Below, one piece after another: positions 52,839 through 62,311 of a DNA stretch of 64,000 bases. Below the pieces are notes generated by a model. That model saw only the letters and a program-made list of their open reading frames with translations. It made no database searches and was not told where the DNA came from. The stretch is from Novipirellula galeiformis (GTDB taxonomy: Bacteria; Planctomycetota; Planctomycetia; Pirellulales; Pirellulaceae). A program made the translations under genes and the position numbers. Position 1 is the first letter of the stretch; every line of letters begins with the position of its first letter. Where the stretch lies: the NCBI RefSeq assembly GCF_007860095.1, contig NZ_SJPT01000005.1, positions 310,001 to 374,000 on the forward strand, written 5' to 3'.

Positions 52839-53876
52839 TCAATCGTCTAAGTCAGAGGAAGCGAGGTCAGCAGAGAAGGTGCGATTGTACATCAAAGACT
52901 TACTCGCCGTAAAAATCAGCGGCGACAAAACCAACGCCAACGGCACCCCTCCGTTTGCCACTCGAATCAGCGATTCGGGCCAAGCGTTAAAACCAAAGGC
53001 CGTCATACGACTGAGCGCCGTGACCACCCCCCAACATGCCATATAGACTGCGATGGCACGCCAACGCGTGACCAACAATAACACGCCGGCGACAACATCG
53101 ATCACGCCAATCACCAATAACCCTCGCTCCGCCGCCGATTGATCGACGCTACTGCCCAACCATTTGGCGTCCGAAAGCAGGATCAAATCGGTGAACGGCC
53201 CATAGAATTGGATCGCTTTGTAACCGTGAACCATGAAGGTCGCCGCGACAGCGAACCGCAGCACCCACAGACCGATGAAGCGGATGCGCGGGATCGAAAA
53301 GACCAGCAACGCCATCGGCAATCCATAGCGCACCGCATGCTCGCCCAACGCAAGCTCCGAAAACGCGTCTCCACGAATCATAAAAATCAAGGCGAGCAAG
53401 AACATCCACAGGAGAATCCAAGCCAGCGAGGCACGAAAAACAAATCGGCTAACCCAAGGGAGCAAAGCCCCCGACTTCGCTTCGCCCGGACAAAGCGAGA
53501 GACGCGCCGTCAACGCGACAAAAAAAGCCGCAACACAACACCCCAATGTGCCAACGTCATCGATTCGCTGTGCGACCTCCTCCGACCAAGACCAATCAAA
53601 ATACAAGAGCCCGTAAACATCGCTCTCCATTTCGTTTGGCGACCAATAATAGCGTCCCGCCACCCCCACACACTGAAGCACCAACACGAGCAACAAGCAG
53701 CGATAAACCCCACTCATCGCGATACACCAAGCGGTGGACTGCTCTGACCCCGCAGGATCTGTCGACACCTCGTTTTCAAGCTGATTCACCTGACGCTGTT
53801 CCTTCGCTTCATAATGCGATGACCGGGTCGCCGGGCAACCATGCACGACGATGGTCGCCACTGGCGGATACACCAC
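52839..53876 (-). CDS. Integral membrane protein of unknown function
   Basis: About seven hydrophobic segments are visible in 345 residues, starting near residue 55 (VYRCLLLVLVLQCVGVAGRYY). The segment AAERGLLVIGVIDVVAGVLLL resembles the DoxX-type four-helix membrane family, but not convincingly. The true start may be the ATG at 53717 (residue 54), since the first 50 residues are hydrophilic and may be untranslated. It is immediately upstream of the metallophosphoesterase gene. Confidence 0.65.
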   Translation of the reverse strand: MVYPPVATIVVHGCPATRSSHYEAKEQRQVNQLENEVSTDPAGSEQSTAWCIAMSGVYRCLLLVLVLQCVGVAGRYYWSPNEMESDVYGLLYFDWSWSEEVAQRIDDVGTLGCCVAAFFVALTARLSLCPGEAKSGALLPWVSRFVFRASLAWILLWMFLLALIFMIRGDAFSELALGEHAVRYGLPMALLVFSIPRIRFIGLWVLRFAVAATFMVHGYKAIQFYGPFTDLILLSDAKWLGSSVDQSAAERGLLVIGVIDVVAGVLLLVTRWRAIAVYMACWGVVTALSRMTAFGFNAWPESLIRVANGGVPLALVLSPLIFTASKSLMYNRTFSADLASSDLDD

Positions 53877-54387
53877 GCTTCTATCGATAGCCTTCTCTCT
53901 ACCACCTTCTCTCTACCACCTTGTCTCTACCGACTTCTCTCTACCGCTCAAAAACATAAACCCTCTCAGCGCTCTTCGCTCCCCCCTCCTCTTGGCTCAC
54001 TTGCAAGCGCAATCACCCATGCGATCAATCGCGACACACAGCAAGCTCCCCCCAGAATGGCAACGAGCGGTGGACGCGCTGATCGAAAAACACGCTGGTG
54101 CAACCGCGATCCAATGAGACAAGCAGTGTACTCAATTCCCTCGACACGCCCCGAGCACACGCCCAAAGCACACCACCGGCGACTACCGGCATCGAGTTCA
54201 CCGCATCGAGTTCACCGCGACGAAAATGACGTGAGTCGCCCTAGCGGAGGCTCAAGCAACCGCCACCCACAAACTTACACCTTGCCGTACAGATTAAAGC
54301 TTTCTATGTTATGGGATAGCGTTTCAGCTACATCCCACCTGCCACAACCTGGCAACCTCTGCCCGCCTTCGACATTGAGAGGTCTAT
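53877..54387. repeat. Intergenic stretch with 14-bp tandem repeat
   Basis: TTCTCTCTACCACC is repeated four times at 53893-53948, with substitutions in copies 3 and 4. A short frame at 54018-54117 (MRSIATHSKLPPEWQRAVDA and on) looks slightly protein-like but has no ribosome site that I can defend. Nothing else is recognised. Confidence 0.7.
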
Positions 54388-55728
54388 ATGAACGTGACCA
54401 ACCGACATCGAATTGACTTCGATTTTCCCTATGTTCGGTGGTGCACGATGATGGCGATCGGGCTGTTTGGGTGCGTGGTCAGTCGCGCCCAAGACGCTTC
54501 GTTTGAATCTGCTCCGATCCATTACTTGAGCGCACCGGTGCACGATCCGGTGGCCGAATTAGCGGCGAAAGTCGACGCGGGCGATGTGAGCTTGAAATAC
54601 GACCCCAAGCATGGCTACTTGAAATCGGTTCTCGAGGCGCTCGAAGTTCCGGTCAGCTCACAAACGCTGGTGTTTTCCAAGACGAGTTTGCAACTGCGCC
54701 GCATCACTCCGCGCCGCCCCCGGGCGTTGTACTTCAACGACAACGTGTACGTGGGATGGTGCCAACGAGGCGATGTGATCGAGTTTGCGGCAACCGATGC
54801 GAAACAAGGGGCGATGTTTTATACGTTGAGCCAATCGCCCGATGAGACGCCAAAATTCGTGCGTGACCGAGGACAATGTTTGACCTGCCACGCCTCCAGC
54901 CGAACGCAGAACGTTCCGGGCTACCTAGTCCGCAGTGTATTTGCCGACCCCGCAGGTCATCCAATCCTTGGTAGCGGCACCTACACGACCGATCACACCA
55001 GCCCTTTCGAAGAACGCTGGGGCGGCTGGTACGTCACCGGCACCCACGGCGAGATGCGTCACATGGGCAACCAGACCTACCAACCCGAGGATCAGCAAGA
55101 CGACCTAGAACGAGGAGCCAATCGCGAGTCGCTCGACGGGATCGTCTCGACGACGCCGTACTTGTCGCCCCACAGCGATTTGGTTGCGTTGATGGTGCTG
55201 GAGCATCAGACGCAGATGCATAACGCGATCGCCGCGGCGAATTACGAAACCCGTCAAGCGACCCATCAATCGTACCAAATGAACGAATTTCTTGGTCGCG
55301 AACCAGATTTTTTGAGCGAGAGTGCCCAGCGCCGAATCGCCGCGTCGGTGGACCGGGTCGTCAAGCACCTGTTGATGTGCGACGAATTTCAATTGACCTC
55401 GCCCGTTTCGGGGACGAGCGGATTCGCCGAGGAGTTTAGCGGCGGCGGGATTCGCGATTCCAAGGGACGATCGCTTCGTGAACTCGAGCTCAACACGCGA
55501 CTGTTTCGCTATCCGTGCAGCTACCTGATCTACTCGGACGCGTTCGATGGATTGCCCGTTGAGGTCCGCAGCAGGATCATCACACGATTGACAGCGATCC
55601 TCAAAAACGAGGTGGACGATCCCGAGTTTGCTCATTTAACTCCCCCCTTGCGTTCGGAACTCCTGGAAATTCTGTGCGAGACAAAGCCCGGTTTTGCCGA
55701 AAACAAGGAACACGCGAGTTCCTTGTGA
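54388..55728 (+). CDS. Secreted protein with single haem-c motif, planctomycete type
   Basis: The 446-residue product has a short N-terminal extension and a signal-like segment (about 18-34, MMAIGLFGCVVSRAQ). A CLTCHAS motif at about residues 164-168 is the CxxCH haem-attachment site. A conserved pattern follows it (HPILGSGTYTTDHTSPFEERWGGWYVTGTHG, in two parts). No other domain is identified. It is probably a periplasmic cytochrome-like redox protein; the family resembles proteins common in planctomycetes with no assigned role. Confidence 0.75.
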   Translation: MNVTNRHRIDFDFPYVRWCTMMAIGLFGCVVSRAQDASFESAPIHYLSAPVHDPVAELAAKVDAGDVSLKYDPKHGYLKSVLEALEVPVSSQTLVFSKTSLQLRRITPRRPRALYFNDNVYVGWCQRGDVIEFAATDAKQGAMFYTLSQSPDETPKFVRDRGQCLTCHASSRTQNVPGYLVRSVFADPAGHPILGSGTYTTDHTSPFEERWGGWYVTGTHGEMRHMGNQTYQPEDQQDDLERGANRESLDGIVSTTPYLSPHSDLVALMVLEHQTQMHNAIAAANYETRQATHQSYQMNEFLGREPDFLSESAQRRIAASVDRVVKHLLMCDEFQLTSPVSGTSGFAEEFSGGGIRDSKGRSLRELELNTRLFRYPCSYLIYSDAFDGLPVEVRSRIITRLTAILKNEVDDPEFAHLTPPLRSELLEILCETKPGFAENKEHASSL

Positions 55729-56003
55729 GCAAGAAACTAACGTCGAGGACGCTAATCCCCCCCGACGGAAGTGCATGAATATCCATTCTGAGCTGGAAAA
55801 TCGGCTTAGCATGTAGCCAGGCGGGGCCGCTTTTCTCGATTTTGGAAGTAAAACGCGAAGTCAACTTGTCAAAAATCGCCAAAGCCGCTATTTTGCGATG
55901 CCCCTTTGCTAAAGTGCAAAGCCCCAACTCTTCGCTGAACCGCGAAGACCTGAATACCGTTTAACAATCTCCCTCTCTCGAATTTGACCGACTGAGCCGT
56001 AAT

Positions 56004-56225
56004 ATGACCATGGATCGCAGCCTCAAGGTGCAAGCCGGGGCAATTAAGTCGCGAAACGTGCTGACTCGGGCTGAGCGTATCGCTCGCCTGACAGAACTGG
56101 ACCGTTTTGACCCAGAAGCCAGCGTCGTTGGCATGGCGAAAGTACGCGTTCCTAAAGTTTCGCTGAAGAGAAAGAAAAAAGTGAAGAAGGAAGACGATCC
56201 GAAGGATGCCAAGAAGAAGAAGTAG
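56004..56225 (+). CDS. Small basic protein of planctomycetes and verrucomicrobia
   Basis: The 73-residue product MTMDRSLKVQAGAIKSRNVL begins as this family does. It continues with LTRAERIARLTELDRF, VVGMAKVRVPK and ends in a Lys-rich tail. The family is restricted to the PVC group; a ribosome-associated role has been suggested from composition but not shown. Confidence 0.88.
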   Translation: MTMDRSLKVQAGAIKSRNVLTRAERIARLTELDRFDPEASVVGMAKVRVPKVSLKRKKKVKKEDDPKDAKKKK

Positions 56226-56515
56226 AGTTGGGCTTCACCCCCGATCGATTTTGGGAGGGGTGTCCACATCGCTTCGGCATCTTATTCCAGCGGTTCCTTA
56301 GCTCATTGCATCGTGAATGGCTTCGTTTTGAGACGGAGTTCAGACAAGCAACTTCGCGATTTCGAGCTTCACAATCGCCGTCTGACCCATCCTGCCTTAC
56401 GCTTACAGTGAAAGCCGATCGAGTAACACCACGTGAACTCGGTCGGTTTTTTTTTGTCGATATAGAGCTCGATTTTCGGTGTCATCACTAGACCCGATGG
56501 GACAGTTGAAGAAAC
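56226..56515. other. Intergenic stretch
   Basis: No gene is supported. It separates the small basic protein gene from the desaturase gene and should hold the latter's promoter. Confidence 0.5.
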
Positions 56516-57613
56516 ATGGATGGAATGAACCCTCCTCAACAAACGCTCACGGGCTCGAATCCCGATTCGCCAGAACGCGATGACATCGAGAATCCTCGTT
56601 TGGGTAAGCAAGCTCCCCTTGCTCTACCGGGCGACGAAAGCAATGTGTGCGATTCAAGCTTGCCCGAAAGCGGGATTGATCCACAACGATTGCCGCGGCC
56701 CGACGAGACTCAACCTCTGAAGATTTTGTGGCAGTACGTGATCGTACTGGGCGCGGTCCACTTGGTTGCCCTGCTGGCATTTTTGCCCTTCAGCTTCAGC
56801 TACCTGTTCACTTGGTCAGGATTGATTTTCGGCATCCTGGGGCACTTTACCTTTGGGATGCTTGGAATCACGGTGGGTTATCACCGCTTGTTGACGCATC
56901 GCGGGTTCAGCTGTCCCAAATGGCTTGAGCACACATTCGCTATCCTTGGCATGTGCAACCTACAAGACAGCCCGTCGCGTTGGGTCGCCATCCATCGCAT
57001 GCATCATCAACACAGCGACCACCAACCCGATCCACACTCTCCTTTGGTGGGATTTCTATGGGGGCACATGGGTTGGGTGGTTTGTCGACACAAAGACCTC
57101 GACCGCACCAGCCACTATGAGCGATACGTTCGCGATTTGCTTCGCGACCCGTTCTATCTGAAACTTGAACGTCGTGGGGGATGGTTCTTTGTGTTCGTCG
57201 CTCATGCATTGATGATCGTGTTAGCCGGTGCGACGTTTGGTTACTTCGCCAGCGGCGGCTTGGCTTCGGAATCGCTACGCTACGCCTACAGCTGGGCGGT
57301 ATGGGCGATCGCGGTCCGAACGGTCTTCGTTCTGCATGGAACCTGGGCGGTGAACTCCCTCTCTCATGTGTTTGGCTATCGCAACTACCAAACGCGTGAC
57401 AACAGTCGCAACAATTGGTTGGTCGCCTTGTTTTCGCACGGCGAAGGTTGGCATAACAATCACCATGCCGAACCGCGTTCCGCCGCGCATGGCCACCGCT
57501 GGTACGAATTTGACATGTCTTGGCGCGTGATCCAATTGCTTGAAATGGTGGGATTGGCCAAGGATGTCGTTCGCCCCAAGGGCTCCGGAAAACGCAAACA
57601 ACCGACGGGTTAA
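56516..57613 (+). CDS. Acyl-CoA/acyl-lipid delta-9-type fatty acid desaturase
   Basis: The 365-residue membrane protein has four hydrophobic helices and the three His boxes: HRLLTH, HRMHHQHSD and GWHNNHH. Spacing fits the stearoyl-CoA-desaturase class, a di-iron enzyme that introduces a cis double bond into saturated acyl chains at the inner membrane. A hydrophilic N-terminal extension of about 70 residues precedes the catalytic core and contains no cytochrome b5 domain. It would adjust membrane fluidity. Confidence 0.93.
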   Translation: MDGMNPPQQTLTGSNPDSPERDDIENPRLGKQAPLALPGDESNVCDSSLPESGIDPQRLPRPDETQPLKILWQYVIVLGAVHLVALLAFLPFSFSYLFTWSGLIFGILGHFTFGMLGITVGYHRLLTHRGFSCPKWLEHTFAILGMCNLQDSPSRWVAIHRMHHQHSDHQPDPHSPLVGFLWGHMGWVVCRHKDLDRTSHYERYVRDLLRDPFYLKLERRGGWFFVFVAHALMIVLAGATFGYFASGGLASESLRYAYSWAVWAIAVRTVFVLHGTWAVNSLSHVFGYRNYQTRDNSRNNWLVALFSHGEGWHNNHHAEPRSAAHGHRWYEFDMSWRVIQLLEMVGLAKDVVRPKGSGKRKQPTG

Positions 57614-57832
57614 TCGATGAACGAATTTGCTTGCGAGCGTTGCGGATCCCATGCAAACCCGCAGCCTTGCATGCTCGTTTCTGCAGCCTGCTCGCAATTG
57701 TCACTGGCTCGGAAACCGCTTCGCTCGACGTTGAGAAAGCCCCCACCACCGAGCCCTTGACTGGGACATCGCCGCGAATCACCGCAACCTCTATGATCCC
57801 ATGCCTGTGACACGACGCCCGTGATCACAACG

Positions 57833-58135
57833 ATGGAAGCGAAACAAATGACTGACTCGACACCTCCAATGCCTGCCCCCGACTCACCCCACTCGAAGCC
57901 CACGGCCGCCGATACAGCGGGGGCAATCGATCGTGGTCCAATCATCCGGCTGGATGATTTCATGAAATGCCGAGGCCTTGTTGGCACCGGGGGCGAAGCC
58001 AAAATATTGATCCAAGCGGGCGATGTTTGCCTGAACGGCGAAGTCGAAACGCGGCGGCGAAAGCAGTTGGTGATTGGGGACGTCGTGGACTTTGACGACG
58101 AAACCTTGATTGTCAACGAAACCGACTTCGACTGA
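57833..58135 (+). CDS. S4-domain RNA-binding protein (YbcJ-like)
   Basis: The core IIRLDDFMKCRGLVGTGGEA, LIQAGDVCLNGEVETRRRKQ, VIGDVVDFDDE is a compact S4 RNA-binding fold of the YbcJ/YaaA-type small proteins. It has an N-terminal Pro/Ser-rich extension of about 35 residues. An upstream in-frame GTG at 57821 is also possible. It probably binds structured RNA, maybe on the ribosome. Confidence 0.85.
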   Translation: MEAKQMTDSTPPMPAPDSPHSKPTAADTAGAIDRGPIIRLDDFMKCRGLVGTGGEAKILIQAGDVCLNGEVETRRRKQLVIGDVVDFDDETLIVNETDFD

Positions 58136-58233
58136 GCCCTCGACTCAGCAGCCATCCTCGCTGCAGCCCCCGCCCAGTCGAGTCCTACGCGAAATCACGG
58201 AGCAGGACGATAGCGGATCAAACGCCCAAAAAC

Positions 58234-58542
58234 TTGTTTGCGGATCTGCCCAGCGAACTCCCCGCCGAACTCGTCCATGTCCTTGTCGAAACTCCATCGA
58301 TCCGGATCGAACGGATCGTTTCGACGGGGCAGCGCAGCGATGCTGGATTCTGGTACGACCAAAATGAATCGGAATGGGTCATCGTATTAAAAGGCCAAGC
58401 CGAACTTAGCTTTGCCGACGGCACGCCCCCAAAGTCAATGTGCCCAGGCGATCATGTGATGATCCCAGCGCACCAAAAGCACCGCATCGAATGGACCTCG
58501 CCGAGCGAACCCACCGTGTGGCTCGCGATCTTCTTTCCCTAG
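58234..58542 (+). CDS. Cupin-fold protein
   Basis: The 102 residues show a single cupin: GFWYDQNESEWVIVLKGQAE is motif 1 and MCPGDHVMIPAHQKHRIEW is motif 2. It retains E and two His that could bind a metal. The start is uncertain. TTG at 58234 has no ribosome site; the frame is open to an ATA at 58210 preceded by GGAGCAGG, and the residues between (DQTPKN) fit the family's usual N-terminal NLFADLP context. The function is unassigned. Confidence 0.85.
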   Translation: MFADLPSELPAELVHVLVETPSIRIERIVSTGQRSDAGFWYDQNESEWVIVLKGQAELSFADGTPPKSMCPGDHVMIPAHQKHRIEWTSPSEPTVWLAIFFP

Positions 58543-58609
58543 CGCAACATCGCCACGACGAAAGTCGCGTTGCCGAACAAAGGGGACACACCGGCAACGC
58601 GATGTCCGA

Positions 58610-58942
58610 CTATTCGGCGCCCAGACTGAATAACGAATCGCTGGGGGGACGTTTTCGGCACGAAAACGACACCGCATCATAGTCGTCGATGGCGATCGCA
58701 TTTGCATCCTTCGGATCCAACAACACACTTTGGCCGCGCCCAGCGTTGCCCTTGCTCTCCGCGTTTTCCGCCATTTCGGTCAGCAGCGATGCCAGAAATC
58801 GATAGGCTGCCGGAGTCCCGTCAAGTTCTAAATACTTGCGTTCGGCAGCTAACGGTTGGCCCCCTTGCTTGACCGTTTGTTGATGCGAATAGATTCGCAA
58901 ACTTCCGGTGGGTAACTCCGCAAGAAGTTGGTGAATTTTCAT
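58610..58942 (-). CDS. Hypothetical protein, 110 residues
   Basis: MKIHQLLAELPTGSLRIYSH begins a soluble product with a helical middle (AAYRFLASLLTEMAENAESK). It has ordinary codon use and no recognised domain. It is convergent with the cupin gene. Confidence 0.55.
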   Translation of the reverse strand: MKIHQLLAELPTGSLRIYSHQQTVKQGGQPLAAERKYLELDGTPAAYRFLASLLTEMAENAESKGNAGRGQSVLLDPKDANAIAIDDYDAVSFSCRKRPPSDSLFSLGAE

Positions 58943-59371
58943 TTGGTACCTTGAAGGTCAAAGAATGGAGAATCAGCGAGTCGTTTCGCTGATCGCAATG
59001 CGAGCCTGGGTTACATCGAGGAATCCGATCGGAACGTACCCCCACAGTCCCCCATCGACGAATGCGGTATTAGCGTCGGCATTATAGAGAGAAACGCAGC
59101 GAACGCTACGAAGGCAAAACGCCACGCTCAACAAGAGACATCACGCCCCTCGCTGGTGAATCGATTCCAGCCCTAACGCGGATCATCCGGCGTGAAACGA
59201 AGCTTCCCGCGTGACGCGGATCCCGCAAGCGAGAAAGGCTGTATTGGAAAGAAGGAACGTCCGCAGCTCGAAACGTCATCAAAGGGAGCATCACGCAAGG
59301 GCAATCGAACTGCGGACGTCATGCGACAAGTACCATTATGCGACCGGTGCCGTGATGGAGTTAGCGGGTTA
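58943..59371. other. Intergenic stretch without a supported gene
   Basis: Several short open frames exist but none looks like protein. Confidence 0.5.
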
Positions 59372-59545
59372 CTAGGTTGAGGAATTTCGCTTCATCGTTT
59401 CGATCCAATGCTTCAGCACCGACGCGTCAGATTCGAGGCAACCGACTCTTGTGCCAAGACAGCCGAGCGCCGTACGGTTGGCGTCTTTGCCTGTGGCCGC
59501 ATCGATGACCCAAGCCGTTCGGGCATTTTCGAAGTCGCGTGTCAT
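59372..59545 (-). CDS. 57-residue peptide coupled to the universal stress protein gene
   Basis: The ATG overlaps the USP stop as ATGA, a classic translational-coupling junction. The product MTRDFENARTAWVIDAATGK and on ends in MKRNSST, is soluble and contains two cysteines. No family is recognised. The overlap is the main evidence that it is real. Confidence 0.5.
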   Translation of the reverse strand: MTRDFENARTAWVIDAATGKDANRTALGCLGTRVGCLESDASVLKHWIETMKRNSST

Positions 59546-60441
59546 AGTGATGCCGTCTCGGGATGCGTTTTCCCGCTCGGTTTGCCTTGCATTATCCGAT
59601 TGCGTGTGATCCAAACGCTACAGGGGGCATGCCGCAATACAAACCGTGAGGTGCTGCCCATCAAGACTCGCCCTAGTCGAGTTCGCGGCGTTTCGCCTAC
59701 GACGACAATGTCACAACGATTTTCCTCAAGATAGCTCACCAAGCCTTCGCCAATGTGGCTGTGCACGATCGACTCAACATGCACATGCGAGGCCGTTTTG
59801 CGAAGCCACTCAGCTGCCTTGAGGGCGGTGCTTTCAGCCAAATTGCGTCGCGCTGATTCTTCAAATCCTCCCGAAAACAACACCGTGACGACACGTAAAT
59901 CGGGTTCGGCTCCCCACCCCACCTCCGCGATCTCTTGGAGCGCCGCTTCCGCCGCTTCGGAATCTTCATAGGCGATCGCAATCCGTATCGGATGATTTGC
60001 CTCGCGGATCTCGGTCGGACGAACGACCAATACGCTGCACGTGGCATGGGTGGCCACGTAATCGCTAGTGCTGCCTAAAACAATTCGCTCGACCAGCGAG
60101 TGTCCGCGGGCGCCGAGGACCACAAAGTCAACACGTTCACGGTTGGCCACATCCACGATGGTCTCGGCGACGTGACCTTCTTTGATGATGTGCTTCAACG
60201 TCACATTAGCGCCGTCGAACCTCGACTCTACCTTGGCAAAGGTGGCAACGGCCCGCTCGCGCTCGCGTTCTAAAATGATTTGCACCCAATCGCCCAACAA
60301 CGTCATACTTCCGGCCGTGGGCACGTACAGCACCGACAGCACTGTGATTTCGACTTTGTCCTCATGAGGCAAGTGAGCCAAGAACCAAGTCGCCTCATTC
60401 GCATGTGGCGAATCATCCGTGGCCAACAGAATTTTTCTCAT
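59542..60441 (-). CDS. Tandem universal stress protein (two UspA domains)
   Basis: From the ATG at 60441 (GGGAG upstream) the product is 299 residues with two Usp domains. Domain 1 (KILLATDDSPHANEATWFLA) has the ATP-binding pattern VLGARGHSLVERIVLGSTSD (G2xG9xGS/T). Domain 2 (IRIAIAYEDSEAAEAALQEI) has VVGETPRTRLGRVLMGSTSR, where the first Gly of the motif is kept but ARG is altered. Such proteins bind ATP or AMP and support survival in starvation or hypoxia. The frame is open to 60582 but the upstream residues do not belong to the domain. Confidence 0.93.
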   Translation of the reverse strand: MRKILLATDDSPHANEATWFLAHLPHEDKVEITVLSVLYVPTAGSMTLLGDWVQIILERERERAVATFAKVESRFDGANVTLKHIIKEGHVAETIVDVANRERVDFVVLGARGHSLVERIVLGSTSDYVATHATCSVLVVRPTEIREANHPIRIAIAYEDSEAAEAALQEIAEVGWGAEPDLRVVTVLFSGGFEESARRNLAESTALKAAEWLRKTASHVHVESIVHSHIGEGLVSYLEENRCDIVVVGETPRTRLGRVLMGSTSRFVLRHAPCSVWITRNRIMQGKPSGKTHPETASL

Positions 60442-61144
60442 CACAAAGTCTCCCAGGGAAGTTTCTTTCTGGATTGGCGAAATTGGCAAACGCTGTGCCA
60501 ACTTCGATTTACTTTGCCATGATGCCCGCTTTGGGATTTCCGAGCGAAGCAATCTTTGAGCCTCCACGTGCATCATCACCATGATCCCCCGCTCACGTTA
60601 CCGCGTGACGTGAGCCTGTGCAGGCGGGTGGCTTGCTTCTGAATCACCGCGAGATTGCGACCCTGTGGATCCATGCGGTGGCATGAAAGCAAGCGGCTGA
60701 TCCGAACCTCGCTTTGATTCGCCACAAACGAAGGTCGGATTGCAATCGTGATGCGACCCAACCGATGGACGTCTCGCAAAACCAGCCAACGCGCGAAGCC
60801 TATCTCAACGTTAGGTTGATGCGATTGAAATCTGGCCCATGCATTTGCTCAGCGCTGATATCCCATGGAGACAAGAGCGCGAACAGGATCAATCTGTCCC
60901 CTGGGTCTCGAGGTTTGCGTGCGATTGAATCCGAGTTCACAGACCGCTGACGCTCGTTCACCGCGATCGCAATTGACACACTCGCACACATGCGACGAAC
61001 CATGTCGCACAGTTGCGTCGGCCCCCTCTCGGCCAACACGCTGGGGCCCGACTCGCTGGGGTCCAACTCTACGAGATCGGCAAAGCTACGATGGAGGGGA
61101 AAAGGATTCAACGCAGCGAACCGTTGCTCAACAATCACCGTTGC
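60442..61144. other. 703-bp intergenic region
   Basis: No gene is supported. It holds the USP promoter and short direct repeats (CGTTGCTCAACAATCA and CGTTGCTTAACAATCA at about 61121-61155) at the end of the nitroreductase gene. Confidence 0.5.
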
Positions 61145-62146
61145 TTAACAATCATTCATGATCACGTCATCGAGTCGCCGCCGGGGCGTTGGTTGCACCT
61201 CGATGCCGTACCCCAATCGCATCAAGACTTGGGGGTGTTGGTCGGATCTCATCAGCTTCGCGAGCTTGGGGCGCAACGACGGCAGTTCAATCGGCTGGTT
61301 CATAAACGAGGCATCCACCGACCATGCCGCAGCACGCAGCAGGATCTTGCCGAGGGCTTGTCCACACGCAATCCAATCGGCGGGCATATCCGTTGAGGTG
61401 CTGATCAATGCGAGCAGAGGTGAACCTTCGGCGAGTTGGCGATCTTTGGCTGCTTGTTCCGCCCCCCAATCAAACGTGCGGACCATAAAGCTATCAAAAT
61501 TCGATGCAAAGTTGCTGGCGCCATGCGTGTAAGCGGGAAGTCCATCTCGCCGCCAACTGTGGTTCGAATGACTCCACTTGGCAAGTTCACGTCGAAAGTG
61601 ACGATCACTCGCCTGCAACCGGTCTCCCTCGGAAACCAGATCCGCGATCGCATGTTTCCCTTGGCTGGTACTCGCAAAATGAAGCCCAACATGCTCGGCT
61701 TTCGCATCATCGATCCATTCGGCTTGCAAGGCCGGGTCGACCTCGCGAGGCTCGAATGGGAAGCGATTGGTGCGTCGTTTGGGGATCGCCTCGAAGAGCA
61801 TCCGTTCGTCATCACACGTTTCGTGCGATCCGGCAACGAGTACGCGGGCGAGCCGATTGGGATTTGCGGGGTCGGGCAGGATCCGAACCAACGTCGCCAG
61901 CCCGTCAAACTTCATTGCCAACCGCAAGTGATACAGCGCCGCTCCGCAGCTGATCAGCAACTCACGCTGCTCGGGGTCGACGACGGGGCAAGCCCGCCGC
62001 CGATCCGCCATCAGCTCGACACCATCCTTCATGATGCGAAACAGCCAGGGCTGAGTGTTGTAGTTCGACGGCGCCTGGACCGCTTGCCCCACCGCATTGC
62101 GGAGTCGCCCAATCAGAGTGGTTTGTGATGTCGATTCCGTACTCAT
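61145..62146 (-). CDS. Acg-family nitroreductase-like flavoprotein
   Basis: From the ATG at 62146 the product is 333 residues. It has the nitroreductase opening AVQAPSNYNTQPWLFRI and ELLISCGAALYHLRLAM, RRTNRFPFEPREV, and the late ADWIACGQALGKILLRAA helix. This split, long form matches the Acg family, known from the mycobacterial dormancy regulon, which often binds FMN but may lack reductase activity. Its neighbours, a tandem Usp gene and a cardiolipin synthase gene, fit a stress or dormancy theme. Confidence 0.85.
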   Translation of the reverse strand: MSTESTSQTTLIGRLRNAVGQAVQAPSNYNTQPWLFRIMKDGVELMADRRRACPVVDPEQRELLISCGAALYHLRLAMKFDGLATLVRILPDPANPNRLARVLVAGSHETCDDERMLFEAIPKRRTNRFPFEPREVDPALQAEWIDDAKAEHVGLHFASTSQGKHAIADLVSEGDRLQASDRHFRRELAKWSHSNHSWRRDGLPAYTHGASNFASNFDSFMVRTFDWGAEQAAKDRQLAEGSPLLALISTSTDMPADWIACGQALGKILLRAAAWSVDASFMNQPIELPSLRPKLAKLMRSDQHPQVLMRLGYGIEVQPTPRRRLDDVIMNDC

Positions 62147-62311
62147 TGATTTGCCACACACTTAAATTGTTTTGTCACATACTTGGATGCGAAGGAAAGT
62201 TCGCTACGCCAACGGCGTACTCCAAAAAGGTGCAAACAGTGCGCCACGTCACGGCAATCGAAACATGCGCAGACACATTCCTCTCGCACCAGAATGATCG
62301 ACAACCGCTCG

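Noticed and set aside
53841-54416. 191-residue plus-strand frame before the CxxCH protein
   Set aside because: It starts inside the neighbouring gene, crosses the 14-bp repeat and has no protein-like pattern.
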